Shown one piece after another: positions 35,669 to 48,288 of a stretch of DNA of 64,000 nt; positions within the stretch are counted from its first letter, which is position 1, and every line of letters begins with the position of its first letter. The stretch is from Verticillium longisporum (taxonomy: Eukaryota > Ascomycota > Sordariomycetes > Glomerellales > Plectosphaerellaceae): the NCBI GenBank assembly GCA_019188255.1, contig JAETXT010000007.1, positions 4,092,001-4,156,000 on the forward strand. The letters run 5' to 3'. Position numbers and translations under genes: made by a program. The notes beneath the pieces were generated by a model. That model was not told where the DNA came from. It searched no databases and saw only the letters and a list, made by a program, of their open reading frames with translations.

Positions 35669-36376
35669 CTACCTCCGACCCTGCCCATTGCTTCCCTCAG
35701 TGCTCAAATCACCCAGATCGATGATATCTTCGTCGTCGTTGTACCCGTTGACCTTGGGACCACGCTCGTCAACCGGGCTGTCGGGCACAAGTGCAGGCTG
35801 CTGCGGGACCGCCGCGTACCCGCCATCGGTGGCCTCCTCGCCGGCAGAGTCATCCTTGCGGCCGACAATCACGTTACCGGCCACGAGGAGAAAGGCGCCA
35901 AACCACCACATGGGCGGCAGGGACTCGGAGAAGATAACGAGGCCGAGGAGGGCCGTAAGGACAAAGTTGGACGACGTGTTGATGATGGACACGCGCGTCG
36001 TGGAGCTGCCTTTTGCGAGGGCCTTGGTAAACAGAGTCCACATGATGCCGTTGAAGAGAAGGTTAAGGCCGAAAAAGACCTAAAAGGGGGGTTGTCAGAT
36101 TGATGAGTTGCGGCGGGAGCCTAGATGGGGCTTACGGCTCGGAGCACAACTTCAAAGGCGCCTTCAACACTGGTCAGGTGAAGGAACTTGGAAAGGCTCG
36201 TTGCGATGGTCGTTGTGAGTTGCGTAGTCGTCCTGGGAGTGTGAGTGGGTGGGATCATCAGTAAGGATGGTTTGGGCTAAGGCAACTCACAGCTTAGCGA
36301 AGACGCCGTTGAAGGCAGCACAGGCACCGCTCGCAATTGCGAGAACGACCCATTTGTTTTGCTCAGCCCAGCTCAT
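35669..36376 (-). CDS. TMEM42-like membrane protein of the drug/metabolite transporter fold
   Basis: Small multi-spanning protein related to TMEM42 and EamA-type transporters; substrate unknown. Exons on the minus strand: 36376-36291, 36232-36136, 36079-35669; 197 aa, in phase. Helices: WVVLAIASGACAAFNGVFAK, VFFGLNLLFNGIMWTLFTKA, VSIINTSSNFVLTALLGLVI and PPMWWFGAFLLVAGNVIVGR. A hydrophilic acidic tail follows (DDEDIIDLGDLSTE). With about four or five spans it is half the size of a full transporter, so it may act as a dimer. Confidence 0.85.
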
Positions 36377-37149
36377 CGCGAATGCAGTGCTTTGGTCCCC
36401 AGTCTGAGGTTGAATTGATTTAATCGAAGCCCCAGGTCTTTGTTCTTGTTGACTTGGCTTCTGTTGTCTCTGGCGCAGCATCGGGTGTCGGGCTGATGAT
36501 GCTTCAATGGAGTTGAAAAAAACAAAGGTGATCTTAATGATTGCGGACGGCAGCCAAACATTCAAGACGATGCCGTAAGATTCTCAAAGTCGAAAACAAG
36601 AAAGCAATGTCGGCAACGAATGAGAGCGGCGTACGAAATATCAGAAGCTCAACCTTGACCCTCAATCACTAGAACAGCTTCGTCGTGAGATGTTGTTGAC
36701 AGACCACCGAGTGAACCGGCGGCTGTCCAGAAGTGGCATTGGACAGGGTAGCCGACATGGATTTGCCGCGTTCCAATGGCATTGGCCACAGCGCCACCAG
36801 CGCCTTATCATAAGCGCGCATCGATCATCTGAGCTGCTGCAAACTGCGGGGGGATTTCTGGGGAAGGTCCATTCCGAAGACGGCCAAAAGTGTCCACCGG
36901 CATCGCATCACAGGCGGAACCTCGAATACGTACCAAGTAGCTGTCTACTTGCACTTGCTTTCGCTTTCGCTTTGCGCAAGTGAACCGACCCCCTTTCCGA
37001 ACCGTGCTCCAACTTTATTTCAATCATACATGCAGAAGAAGCGGAAGGCGAAATAAAAACCAACTGAGCCTTGCCAACGAATTCCACTGGATCGATGTGA
37101 CCGTGATCCGTCTGGGTGCGTCACACGATCGATCAAGATCCCAGCCAAC
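36377..37149. other. Divergent promoter region
   Basis: Upstream of both the TMEM42-like and Atg38-like genes. A short ctttcg repeat lies near 36955-36975. No other signal was seen. Confidence 0.45.
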
Positions 37150-38779
37150 ATGGAAGAATCACCCTTAACAAAGGTTTGCTTTTCAACTGTCAACGGCCGC
37201 ACCTAAATCTGACATTGAGACAGGCGCATGATCATGCGAGAGCTGCTGCGAATGCATCAACAACTGTTGCCATCAACGAACACACTCTTGCTGCAGGCGA
37301 GTTCGCCAACGCCGCCCAATCCACGACAAGCATCGAAGCTCTGAGGACACTCAAACTCCTTGAGGAGCACCACCTGCCCCTCTCCGAACTCCTAAAACTC
37401 CCCGTGCGCCGTCTCGAGCGAACCGAATCCGACGAGAAGCAAGCAAACACCGCTACGGAAATCACCAACGATGCGACATCCAAGGGCGAACAGCCAGCAG
37501 CGGCGCCACCTGCCAAGACTGGACCTGTCCCTTCTCTTCTCCAGTCCAAGCGATACCAGGCCGCCAGGCCCATGACGTCTTCCATCGCTAGCAACCTGGC
37601 CTCGGCCAGGGGCATCAAGGCTCGCGACAGGGGCCAGCTGGTGCCGCCCAGCGTTAGCAATGATCAGGCCCCCGGCAACCTCGAGGTGTCGCCACGCAGC
37701 GAAAGATCCAGATCCAAGATGCAGAATGTGCTCGATCAATCTGGCAGGCCTGGCTGGGTTCCCCCTACAGCTGGACCATCAAGAGCGGAGACGCATAGGT
37801 CGAAGGAACCGGAGGCTGAGGAGCCAGCGGCGGCACCGAGCGATGATGGTTATTCTCGTTTCTACAACACCTTTGGAACTATCATGAATCGCCTTTCTGC
37901 TCCCTTGGCTTTCGCTGGACTGCCCCTGATCGCAGAGGAATCTGCCCTACAGGAAGTTGCGGAAACCTGGACCCCGAAGCCTCACCGCCTGTCAAGCGCA
38001 CAAAGCACAAGTCGCCAGCACCGGCAGCCGAGCCGGATCTGTCAAAAATCTATTCGCGCGCGACCATGCGCGCCATGTCTGGCCAGAACCCCAACGAGTC
38101 TTTCTACGTGGTCCCTACAAGCGGACACACCATGTCATACGCCAACATTCTCAACTTTGCCGACAAGGAAAAGCGTCGTATGGACGCCTCCCTCCATGTC
38201 GGAGGCGACAGTGGCCGTTTCGAAGATGACGAGGACGATTTCGTGGATGCTCGAGATACACCGGTCGCACCCCCCTCGCCCACAAAGCGCCGTGGCCGCG
38301 GGACCATGAGCCACGCCAACGAAGCCCGGTCATTTGCTTCGGGGTCTCACAAGACGGCAGAGGAGTTGGCCATGGAAAACAAAAGTCTCAAGGATGTTCT
38401 CGACAAGCTGAGCCGCCGCCTACATGCTTTTGAAGCGAGTGCCCAGAACTCAAGCCTTGCGCTCGCAGAGAGTATGCGTTTTCGGAAGCCGACTTCGCCA
38501 CTAGCCACCTCAGCTGGCGGCCCTCCCTCTGGGCAAGGGATCGAAGATACGGCCGCTTTAAAGGCGAAGAACAAGGAGCTTGAGGAGCAGATGGCGTTGA
38601 CTGTGCAGCGGATAGAGGCGTTGGAGAAGGAGAACCAGAAAATGGAGCGCACGCTAGCCAAGTATCGCGAGAAGTGGGAGAAATTGAAGGCGGGTGCGAA
38701 GGCAAGGCGGGAGGCGCAAGGAAGCGTAGAAAATGCTGCTGCTGAGGAGGATCCCAGCGCCAGCGAGGCTAGGGGATGA
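37150..38779 (+). CDS. MIT-like and coiled-coil protein, candidate Atg38/NRBF2, one frameshift
   Basis: Exons 37150-37173 (MEESPLTK) and 37224-38779 with a 50-nt intron; about 526 aa after repair. The N-terminus (about 9-75: AHDHARAAANAS, GEFANAAQSTTSIEALRTLK, LLEEHHLPLSELLK) reads as a three-helix MIT-like domain. A disordered Ser/Pro/Ala-rich middle follows, then SYANILNFADKEKRRMDAS and two coiled-coil stretches (ELAMENKSLKDVLDKLSRRL and LEKENQKMERTLAKYREKWE). This layout matches Atg38/NRBF2, a PI3-kinase complex I subunit, but the sequence is too divergent to be sure. At 37963-37965 the run AAA breaks the frame (EVAETWTPK); one more A gives EVAENLDPEASPP and connects both halves. Confidence 0.65.
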
Positions 38780-38861
38780 AAGCAAGAGTTGCATACCTGA
38801 AACTTGACAATTCATCCAGCCAGTAACACCGTGACAGTAGTCGCGACGGCCTCGGCTGTTA

Positions 38862-40502
38862 TCATGCGCTGTCCTCGCCTACACTCTCATCATTGCTGAT
38901 GAAGTGATCTCCATTCCACCAGAAGCTCACGCTGAAACTGACGCTCAAGCCCCTCACGTAATGCCACCATCCGATGGGGATGTAGAGCATGTCCCCCTCT
39001 TCCAGGATGCAATCCCAGTACTTCAGGCCTCTGAACTCCTCCAGTTCGATCTCATCCCGCGCCACCTCGCCGTCGGGCAACTCGTCCCAGCCTTCAACCA
39101 CGCCGACGTCGAACGCGCTCGTGTTGTGCATGTCGATGCCCTGGTCATCCTCGCCTCGCGGACAAAGCGCCTCGGTGTCATGGGGCGAGTAGAGCCGGAC
39201 GTACTTGGCGCCAACGACCTGGGCGAGGAGGTTGTGGTAGCTGTCCGTGTGAAGGGGTGTGATGGTGCCGGCCGGGCCCAGCCATGCGTTGATCAGGGGA
39301 AGTGGCGTTTCCGGCTTGTCAAGTTCGCGAGATAGAGGGTGCGGTGGTGGGCTGGTGTAGCAGAGGTCTGGGGTCGGTATGTCGTTGCGGAGAATAGGAA
39401 GCTGTGTGAAGAGCTCATGTTGAGCTAGGTAGCTAACCGGCTTCGGATTGATAGACTCGTTAATCTTCTCTTGTGTACCTTCATCGCGGACCTCGGATTC
39501 GTTGGGCGCTTCGGGGCATTCGAGCCTATCAAGCAGCGCTCGAAAGGTGATGAGCTCCTGGCCCCAACCCTCATCAACGTAGGTGCGCCCGACCTCTACC
39601 GGAACGAGCCTTCGACCGCCAAAGGTTCTCGAGAGGAGATATGCGGGCTTGCGCCACGGCCTGGTCGTCATGGCGGGCCAGTCATTCATGAGCCCTTTGA
39701 CAACGAAAGGCAGGAGCCCGTTCGGGCCGCGTGAGGTACCTTCGTCCATGTACTGCTGGAACTTCTGCATGGACATTTGGTGGAAAGTTTCCACAGGGTG
39801 CCGAAGGTCTGGTTCGAAGATGCGACTCCGAGGGAACGACCGTTCGCTATCCCATGACCCAGAACATGATGGCCCGGTATCCAGCCGTGGCCTTTTGGAA
39901 GGACGGGTTTCACTGTCGTTATCTGACTTTGTGTGGTCCACCGCCGCGTCCTCAAGAAGCTGAAGGAAGCACTCAACTGACTGCCTCCCACGCGTGATGC
40001 CAGCGCCACCGGCCAGGATCAGTGCCTTGTCAAGCGCCTCCACGGCCTTGTTGAGATCGCAGTCGCTGAGCAGAGTTGAGGCTGGAGCATTACAGGCTGG
40101 ACTCTTGGAGTCATATTGTGGCGATGAGGCGACGAGACAACTTAATTTCAGAAGACTGAGGTCTGTGTATAATTGACGCCAGCAGTATGGCAGATCTTGG
40201 TACACAAACTCATAGAACTTCTTGTAAGTCCTGTCGAGCTCCTGATCAAGTCGTTCTAGCAGCTCAAGCGCATCCTCTGTTGAACCTGACGAATTGGCAG
40301 GACTGAAAGCTCGGAGCGCCAGTGTGTCAGCTGCCAGGCGGCCCAATGTCTCCAAAAATTCTTTGGGCAAAGCAAGCAGTCCTTGTTCGGCCGGCGAGCC
40401 TGTCGGCATGCTGCACCGCTTGTGTGCATCCAGTCCAATGTCCGTCACAGTCGCCTTGCACTTATCCATCAAGGCATCTCTGGGACTCCGCATCGCGTCC
40501 AT
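38862..40502 (-). CDS. JmjC-domain oxygenase, JMJD5/KDM8-like
   Basis: Predicted Fe(II)/2-oxoglutarate oxygenase of the JMJD5 type (hydroxylase or protease-like; target unknown here). Single exon, 546 aa. The frame is open back to 40544, but the first ATG is at 40502 (MDAMRSPRDALMDKCKATVT). The N-terminal helical half includes LDRTYKKFYEFVYQDLP; the JmjC part (about 240-540) has PFVVKGLMNDWPAMT, then GTITPLHTDSYHN (HxD iron ligands), LAQVVGAKYVRLYSP, GDMLYIPIGWWHYVRGL (distal His) and SFSVSFWWN. The iron triad is complete, so activity is likely. No lesion. Confidence 0.88.
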   Translation of the reverse strand: MDAMRSPRDALMDKCKATVTDIGLDAHKRCSMPTGSPAEQGLLALPKEFLETLGRLAADTLALRAFSPANSSGSTEDALELLERLDQELDRTYKKFYEFVYQDLPYCWRQLYTDLSLLKLSCLVASSPQYDSKSPACNAPASTLLSDCDLNKAVEALDKALILAGGAGITRGRQSVECFLQLLEDAAVDHTKSDNDSETRPSKRPRLDTGPSCSGSWDSERSFPRSRIFEPDLRHPVETFHQMSMQKFQQYMDEGTSRGPNGLLPFVVKGLMNDWPAMTTRPWRKPAYLLSRTFGGRRLVPVEVGRTYVDEGWGQELITFRALLDRLECPEAPNESEVRDEGTQEKINESINPKPVSYLAQHELFTQLPILRNDIPTPDLCYTSPPPHPLSRELDKPETPLPLINAWLGPAGTITPLHTDSYHNLLAQVVGAKYVRLYSPHDTEALCPRGEDDQGIDMHNTSAFDVGVVEGWDELPDGEVARDEIELEEFRGLKYWDCILEEGDMLYIPIGWWHYVRGLSVSFSVSFWWNGDHFISNDESVGEDSA

Positions 40503-41624
40503 CGTCGGAGAAGCGATGACTTCGTGTTCAGGGAAATAAGGCAAGTGAGGCAGTGGAGGTCGGGCGGTAGAAGTTTAAAGCGGTCGTCTTTTGTGGTTGT
40601 TTTTGGACAATTGTCGGTTTCACGCTGCTGACCAATGGCGTATCGTACCCTGCAACCAGAAGCATTCAAGTGAGCTTCACGACAGTCTGCTGAGCAAATT
40701 GACAACCGTGGTCCAGGAAAGGAATTTCATTTACGAGATGGATTTCAACTATTTGATTGAGCAACATTATCTTGATTTCCGTATCCCCATTGATCCAGTC
40801 TACGCCCCCCCCCCCCCCCCCCCCATGGATGCATCGCCATGATTTGTGCCGTGACAAGGTCACCAAGGCTTTTAAATTCCTTATGAGCCAGATTAGACAA
40901 GCTGTGCAGAGTTTTGTTGACAGATTGACAAGAAGATCACCTCAGACGACTTCCTTCTGCGATAACGGCTTCTTCGTGGACCACAGCCCCGAATAGCAGA
41001 TTAGAATGAATCCTCGATGTCAAACTTTGTCAAGCCCCCGATGGCTTTAGTTCACATCGATGTCAGCGGAATGAAGGCATAAACCTCCAAGTCCCTTAGC
41101 CCTTTCTACCACATGGATAGAGTCTTTGGCCAATGCGTGAGCCTGACCTGGCATCTACTGTCACCCCGCCGCAATATTACAATAATAGCTGACCCTATGT
41201 TGGGTACTTGTGTGAACTTGTTTGAACTTGCGAGGCCACCTGCAGAGACCAACCGAACTCTCGACTTGGTGGAACCATCTGAAGAAACTCGAAAGACAGC
41301 ATTTGTCCAATCGTAATGCTGGCTTTATCCAGTCTGTGTTTGATCCCAGTTAGCTACCCGATGGATGCCATATAATATGACATTGTCGCTTCTTCAACAA
41401 CAGGCTTACCTCTACGGAGCTTGGCGGACAAAACCATACCTCCAAGTCGTGGTAGGCCTCTGGCTGCACATCGTGCGACATGGACAGCATTAGACAGCGA
41501 ACGGAAGGCATCGGCCTGATTTCTCCTGTCGACTTCTTCCCCCACCAGGCCTCCATTCTGCTGTCAGCGCATCGCCAGACTCAGTGTCGTCACAAGCAAA
41601 AAGTCGACGGTGATCAGAGGACTG
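40503..41624. other. Intergenic upstream of the JmjC gene, with a 20-C run
   Basis: Promoter of the JmjC gene and 3' region of the cyclin-like gene. A run of 20 C lies at 40805-40824. No supported gene was seen. Confidence 0.5.
40805..40824. repeat. Poly-C run of 20
   Basis: Twenty C in a row, directly followed by atggatgc; the longest homopolymer in the window. Length may be imprecise. Confidence 0.9.
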
Positions 41625-42617
41625 CTACGCGTCTGTCATTTTTGCGTCCATTTTCCGCATCATCTCTTCCTCCTCATCGAGGGCTTTGTCGCCATTCCCA
41701 GTATGGACACCCCTCCTCCTCATTTCTTCGTCCACCTTGTCCCTCGTCACCATGCCCTCGCACATGAGACTGGGTAATGTCTCCTGCTGCTGCGTGACCC
41801 AGCCTTCCAGACTCCGCATGCCGACCACGAGAAAGCCAAGCTCCTCCCGGTCGACATCAAAGACTTCCCACCACTCGCACTCCGGCATCTTGGCCTCGAG
41901 GTCTTTCGCCGCGTTGTATATTGCTGCCGTCGCGAGCGCGTTGGGTTGATGTGTCAGGTAGAGCATCTGTGGTGACAGCAGCGCTGTGTTCAGGTACTCA
42001 ATCGTGCGCTTGCCAATCTTGCCTTTGGGCAGTCCTAGAAAGTCCAGCGTCTGCAGATATGTCACTCCCAGGGGATGTGGTAGCGACACGTGCGTGTCGA
42101 AGGACAAGGCGTAGAGTATGCGCGCCTCGATGGCGAGCATTCGGTTCTTGAAGGCGAAGTATTCATCCTCGGGTTGGTAGTAGGCCGTCGGGTCTTGGTC
42201 TGCTGGTGGTTTGCCGCCGTGAAAGAAAGCTGAGCCGGGTGAGAGAAGGTATGCGTAGACATTGGAGAGGTCGCGTTGTGATCGTGGGAAAGAGCCCATC
42301 TTGGCGACAAGGTAAAGGGAAGCTGCCGAGGCGTCCTGCGTCTTGTCAGCTCCGGCGCAAACTTGAGAGCAACGCAAGGAGGGTTGTCATACGCTGAACT
42401 CGTAGGCCATGGGAGGCTCAACAAGCCAATATCGGGCAAGAATAACGTTGGCTTGGGCTGTCGTGGACTGCGGCAACTCCAGGAGCATGCCGGCAGCCTG
42501 TGTCAGGCATTGTGTTGAGTAGAGGATGATGTCCTGGAGATCTGTTGGCAGCGAGCTGAAAGAAGTTCGACGATGTAACTGCGCGGCTGTTGCCAATGAA
42601 TTAATCATGTGCGCCAT
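41625..42617 (-). CDS. Cyclin-domain protein, cyclin L/K-like
   Basis: Cyclin-box protein of the transcriptional-cyclin type (C/K/L/T), likely a partner of a transcription-linked kinase. Exons on the minus strand: 42617-42393 and 42341-41625; 313 aa. MAHMINSLATAAQ offers two starts (residue 1 or 4). The first cyclin fold includes ANVILARYWLVEPPMAYEFS, DASAASLYLVAKMGSFPRSQ and MLAIEARILYALSFDTHVSL; the second has LNTALLSPQMLYLTHQPNAL and LATAAIYNAAKDLEAKMPEC. Acceptor choice is slightly open: the aag at 42344-42342 (used here, giving FSTQDASAAS) or a cag six bases further. No lesion. Confidence 0.8.
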
Positions 42618-43219
42618 GGCTCAGGATATCGAACTCAGCCTGTGACGCTTCTTTCTCGTCGCCGATCTCCAGGTTGTCGCCAGTGGCCTTCAGCTTGCTA
42701 TCGAATTCACCTTCTCGACGAAAGAACGGGCAAGACGCGACGTCATGTCATTGGCCAAAGCTGTCTTCTCTTCACTATCGGCAAGCGCCATCAGCCGCGC
42801 CTGTCGCGCGTCCGGGTTAGGGTCAAGTGGCCCAAGCTCATCCCCACAATGTACCTACCTTGCTTGCCCGACCTTCCAATCCGACCCACTCACTACCCAT
42901 GGACGACGACAAGCGAGGCGAGGCAGCAGCTACGTAGGCGGAGAAAAGCACCCAGTCGCAAACCAAACACTGTCAAACGCAGCAACGCACCCACGGATTC
43001 GTCTCGGGCACTGCGAGGAATACATCCAAAGGACACTCGCAATTATTATCTCGGCTCTTCGAGGCATGAAAGCTACCGCCTGAATACCGAGTACCTGCCC
43101 GAGCCATCACGATTATCCCCGCATCTCCCGACTTCGACCTGCCAACCTAAGCCCACGCCATCACCCTTCGTTCGCCCAACGTCCAATATCCGCGACCTCA
43201 ATCCGACCGAATTTCCACA
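42618..43219. other. Divergent cyclin/VPS17 promoter region
   Basis: Shared promoter. The + strand frame from 42609 has no resemblance to a known protein and ends inside VPS17, so it was not called. Confidence 0.5.
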
Positions 43220-45162
43220 ATGGACTACAGTGCATCAATGCAAGACGATAACCCCGCTGGAGCCTCGCCCTGGGGCAATTCGCCTGCCTCCTCGCCGCGC
43301 CAGGCCAAGACGGGCTTCGGCTCGGTTCTAGGCAGCGAACCCCAGCGTCTCCCTTTCGCTACAATTCCACATCCTCCGGCAATGGCCTCTCTCAAGATCA
43401 AGAAGGCGGTTTCGAGAGCCAGGATTCGTTCCGGAGACCTGGTACGGCGAGCTCCGCGTCTGGAACCGATGCCGGCACTGAGGACCTCGAAAGCACCGAG
43501 TCGGCACCCGAGAGCCAACGGCAGGAGGCCACGGAACCTGCCGAGCAGCAGCAGCAGCAATGCGGCTCCGACGCGCCGCACCTGCCAGCCGATCAGGAAC
43601 CTGGCAGGCCGGCGGCGCATGGTCAGCAGAGCCAACGGCCACCGCAACCCCAGCAGCCCCAGTATAAGCTCATCGCAAAGATCACTGGCCTTGAGAGGAC
43701 CGGAAAGAAGGATCCTCTCTTGAGGTTTGATGTTCATGTATGGACAACCCAATGCTATGAGATATTTTGTCATTGAGCCTTGCTAACCATCGGCAGACTA
43801 ACAACCCGAGGTTCCGAACCACACAATACCGCGATGTGCGCCGCCTTCATTCCGAATTCGTCAAGCTTGCCGAGCATCTGATCTCTGCCAACCCAGACTC
43901 GCTCGTCCCGGCGGTACCCCCGGCGCTGACTTCGGCAGGTGCTGGCACGGACGAGGACGAGAACAGGGTCAAGGCGCTGATGCAGCGCTGGTTCAACTAC
44001 GTCTGCAGCAGTGACACCCTGACGAGGGATGACGAGATGGTCCTATTCGTCGAGAGCGACTTTGGCTACAGCCCCATGGTAAAGAAGAAGCAGCCCGCTA
44101 CGGGCGTGCGCCGCAAGATTCTCAAACAGTTCGCTCCGCCTCCTGACGACACGCCAGAGCTTCAGGAGGCTCGGCCAATCGTCAAGCTGTTCTATCTGGG
44201 CAGCATGGATGCTGGGCACAAGGTAGACAAGATGGTCAAGTGCCGCCGAGGTGAGTTGGTATTTCTCATATAACAATGTAGCCAGTTACTGATGCGTCTC
44301 AGGCCTCGGATTGGCCGAGTCGGACTTTGGAGTCAAGCTCGGAGCGATGAACGTCCAGGAACCACACCCTGGCCTGTCCAACGCCTACCGGAAGCTAGGC
44401 AAGGTCATTCAGACCGTCGGCGACTATCACGCCGCTCAGGCAACAGCACAAGCCACAACCATTGGAGATCCCTTCCAGTACCACTCGACTGATGCCTTCA
44501 TTGTTAAGGAAACCCTGACCAACAGGCAAATCCTCACGCGCGAGTTCATTCAGGCGCAGGAGAACACGCGCAGCAAGCTCAACGCGGCTGACCGCCTCAA
44601 AGCGAGCTCTAACGTGCGCCGCGAGAAGGTGGACGAGGCCATCACGGCTCTCGACGACGCACGCCAGAACGAAACCCACCTATATCAGAAGACGACACGC
44701 GTGACCCAGAACCTCGTCCAGGAGCGCCGCAAATGGTTCGGACGCACGGCCGCCGACCTGCGCCTCAGTATTCGCGAGTATGTCCTCCGCGAGATTGACG
44801 CCGAGCGCCGCACCCTCGCGCTACTCGAGAGCGTTCGCCCAGACATTCGCTCCATTGACGCCTCCGGCGGCCTGAGCAGGCTCGGTCGTGAAGCGCACCC
44901 CGCAGTGCGTCGCACGAGCCTGGCCGCCAGCCAAGGCCCCAAGGGCGATGCTTGGAGCGGCGTGCCGAGGCGATCCGAGGTCCACCGCACCCTCTCGAGC
45001 AGCGTGATGCCTGGCCTACCTGAGGACGGCGAGGCCGACGATGCGCAAGGCGCAGGTCACGGCAGCGCGGCGGGTGCTCGCGGAAGCCTAGCCGAGGAGG
45101 ATGACGAGGACCGGATCGATGCGAGGAACGCGGCCAGCCGATTGGCGACGAGCACGTTCTGA
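43220..45162 (+). CDS. VPS17: Retromer sorting nexin Vps17, one frameshift
   Basis: SNX-BAR subunit that, with Vps5, shapes endosomal tubules for retromer recycling. Exons 43220-43737, 43797-44250, 44303-45162; about 610 aa after repair. The start MDYSASMQDDNPAG is typical. The PX domain starts near residue 155 (YKLIAKITGLERTGKKDPLL, TNNPRFRTTQYRDVRRLHSE); the BAR domain (about 330-560) has GLSNAYRKLGKVIQTVGDYH, LTNRQILTREFIQAQENT and RKWFGRTAADLRLSIREYVL. In exon 1 the frame changes at the C-run 43340-43343: as written GSEPQRLPF, and with one more C GSEPPASPFRYNSTSSG, which leads in frame to the PX domain and the donor at 43738. Confidence 0.92.
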
Positions 45163-48100
45163 TAGCTTAGTGCGGTTGGCGGCAGGCAAAATGATAAAGG
45201 CGACGGTATGCCCTTGGTAGTGTTGTGAGTGGTCTAGTTGGTGTCGGCGGCAGCAGTGAATTCCCAAGCCTCATTGTTTCTTTACCCCTCCTCTTTACCT
45301 TCCTTAGATGGAGTGATTACCATGAGGCCGATTGTTGATTGATGCCTTACGGTAGACGAGAGATTCGCAGGCATGACGTGTTTATGCTGTGTCTGTCATG
45401 CTGTGTCTTTCCCTGCATGCGTTGTTCGACACACCAGTCTATCTTTCGCCTCACGTATCGAAACGAAACAAGTCAAGACATGTGCTTCCGTCTAACCCGT
45501 ATCGCAAGCTCCGCATCTCGGTCGCGCAGCGAAAACTATGTCAAATAGGTCCGCGTTCCGAACCTTGTAGCTGGACGAGATATGACGAATGCAGAGGACG
45601 AAAAGTATGCCTCCCCGGCTCTGCCTCCGGGTGCCGGTGGAGGGTATGTGGTAGCAGCCCACGGGCAGGATTGGCTGGTTGGTGCATGTCCGACCCGACC
45701 CCCCTCCCTCCGTGACGCACAACAATGCTGCTGTTGCTCTCGTCGTCGGTCGCCTACCTACCCTGCCGTGACACGCAGGTTGCAGCTGGGAGACCGCTTG
45801 CGCATGCTGCATGCACAATCTTCCCTTGCTCAAGGTAGGCGAGGTAGGTAGGGAGGTACCCAAGTTATCTACCGCCATAGAGGGTCCATATTGCAACATC
45901 GACCGCCTCCTCCTTCTGGAAGAGAGGCACAGCGGCCGCTTCAAGAGGGTACTATGTAATGTGGCAAATAGGGGACTATCACACTGTACCAAGCCGTCAC
46001 ATGCCGCTGGCCACCGTCCTCGGTCTGTTCCGATCGGTATAGATTAGCGGTGAGGGAGGCGCCAAGGATGTGTTGAACGCAGGATGGTGACCTGAAGCAC
46101 TCTGACCTGAAGCACTCGCCGCCCGCGCAAGAAAACATGGTCGGCTGCGTGGCACTGCACCTGGTGTACCACCCACCTTTCGGTGAACGGCATTTACCCG
46201 TTGGCCATGGTTCGGACTGTGCTCTCCCAGCGCCCGAATCGGGAGCTTCCCAGGCCCCAACCGAATACATCAACACTGTGAGATAAGGACGACCAATGAT
46301 TTGGGCAGATGACTGGGTGGTCTCGGTCAGTATTCGCGCCATAAATACGACTCGTTGATCTATATGTACCCAAGATGTCGGTCAAGCTTTCTCCCAGCAG
46401 CATGTCGTGGTACTCGAGCTGCAGCGAGCGACAGTCTGTCATCCCATCTTGTCACAATTGCCAGATACAGGCAACCTAATGTGTTGAAGCTCGACGCCAG
46501 CATGTGGCAATCTCATTGACAATAGGTCTCCGCGGCTGGTCAAAACGTCCGTTCCCAAATCGGACTTGCGACCGAGGGAAATCTCAAGCTCGCAGAGTCG
46601 TTGAGGAGTGTCAGTTTTCGCCCCCAGGGATGCGTCTATGACTCGACCTTGACTATCAGTTTCTCAAGGCTGCATATCCCTTCACAGGTCTGACAAACGT
46701 GTCAGATATGCCAGCGGTGTTGGATCAATCTATCTGACATCTGCAAATCAATCTGACTGCGTGTGTGTCTCGAGCTTGATCCCGGAGACCTGGTCAGGCC
46801 TTGCAGTTTGGTTTAGCCTCAATACTGCAGTGAGAATGAGGGCCAGAGCTTTCCCTTACGCCTCAGCATATTCTATCGTTGCGTCGTTGACCACACTCAG
46901 GCCTCAAACGTCAGAAATCCCCGACTGATTTGAGGTGGATACCATGCTGAAACTGAACGCAGGGCGATGGCAGAGTGTTTACTGGCACAGCGGGTTCTCA
47001 GAGCCGGCGGCCCTGGTGCCAATGACAGGATTACGTACCGACGAGCCGGAGACAAAAATATGGCTGTTCTTGGCCTTTGAACTCAAAGAGGGGTTCGAGG
47101 GGTTGAAGCCTTGAACCCCAAGAGATTCCCCAAATCAATTCCGTCAAGAATGCTGGCGGCTAATTACTCCTCTTGTTGAAAGTGGAGAAACTCTTCCCCA
47201 AGGGCCCAGGGGTTGTGTAAATTGAGTCGATCTGGGACTTTGATCGATGCCGGCTGCCCAAGTTATCATCGGTGTTGATGGTTGTGATCATGGAAGTACT
47301 GTTGAACATAATTTATGAGGCATGGGAGCATTGCACTTGTTGTTGCTCAGCAGGCACAACCGCTGTACTGGGGTCATGTTATGCTGTGTGGCTCTCACCA
47401 TGCAGTGCCATATGCGCTTGATGTTACTGCTAGTCAATAACAAAAGCAGGCAAAAGATGCTAGCACATGACCGTACTGCGTCATCTCAATAATGATCGCT
47501 CTGCTATGCTCCAAGTTGGATCACTGGAAGTTCGGAGTACTACATGTAGGTGCTTGGAGCTGGTGTGACAGCTCTGATTCAAGGACAGCAACAGGGTTCG
47601 GATGCAGCACCGTGCTTGAAATCCGATTCGCGGGATATTATCTCTGTACTCTTCGGGCGTGGCGACTGACTGGCTTCCTTAGTCGCGCCGAATTCGATAG
47701 CAGACGACATGGTTTATCGCCATGACTCGATGTGGCTTTGTTATTGTGTGAAGGCATCGCGGTGACTGAGGGCGGTGCCAGCGACTTCGATAGGCCGCAG
47801 GGCAGATCATTCCTAGTCGAGTCCCTGCGCGGGCGAGTTACCATTTCCGAGGCCTCAGGGTCACTCACTCCTTTCTGCAGGACCAAATCGCGGACTCCAT
47901 GGAGTCATAATGTGTGCGGCGCCGTCGAGGTTTGGGGCAAGATTTATGCAAGCTGCATGGGTAGAGAGATCGTCAGTAAGTACGACCTTTGAATACTCGT
48001 CATCTCTTAAGCAAACACTCTTCGAAGCATCAGTTGCACCATAATAACCAGGGCAGGACGTGAGATAGCCTGCGCAATTTGGCCACTCGTGTTACCAGGG

Positions 48101-48288
48101 GACTGTGGTAAATACAAAGTTGCTTCTTTGAACTTCATTTCCCGCTTGACCATGTACCGTGAAGTGGTGGTCGTCTCTGCCGGCAGAGGGGGTGGCAGCA
48201 TCCTCAGGGTCCAATATGGTATAATGTACCGTGTAGAACCAGGCTTCGAGGTCGCGAGCTTGGGAGCTGTGCTGTACCTACTGTGCCT

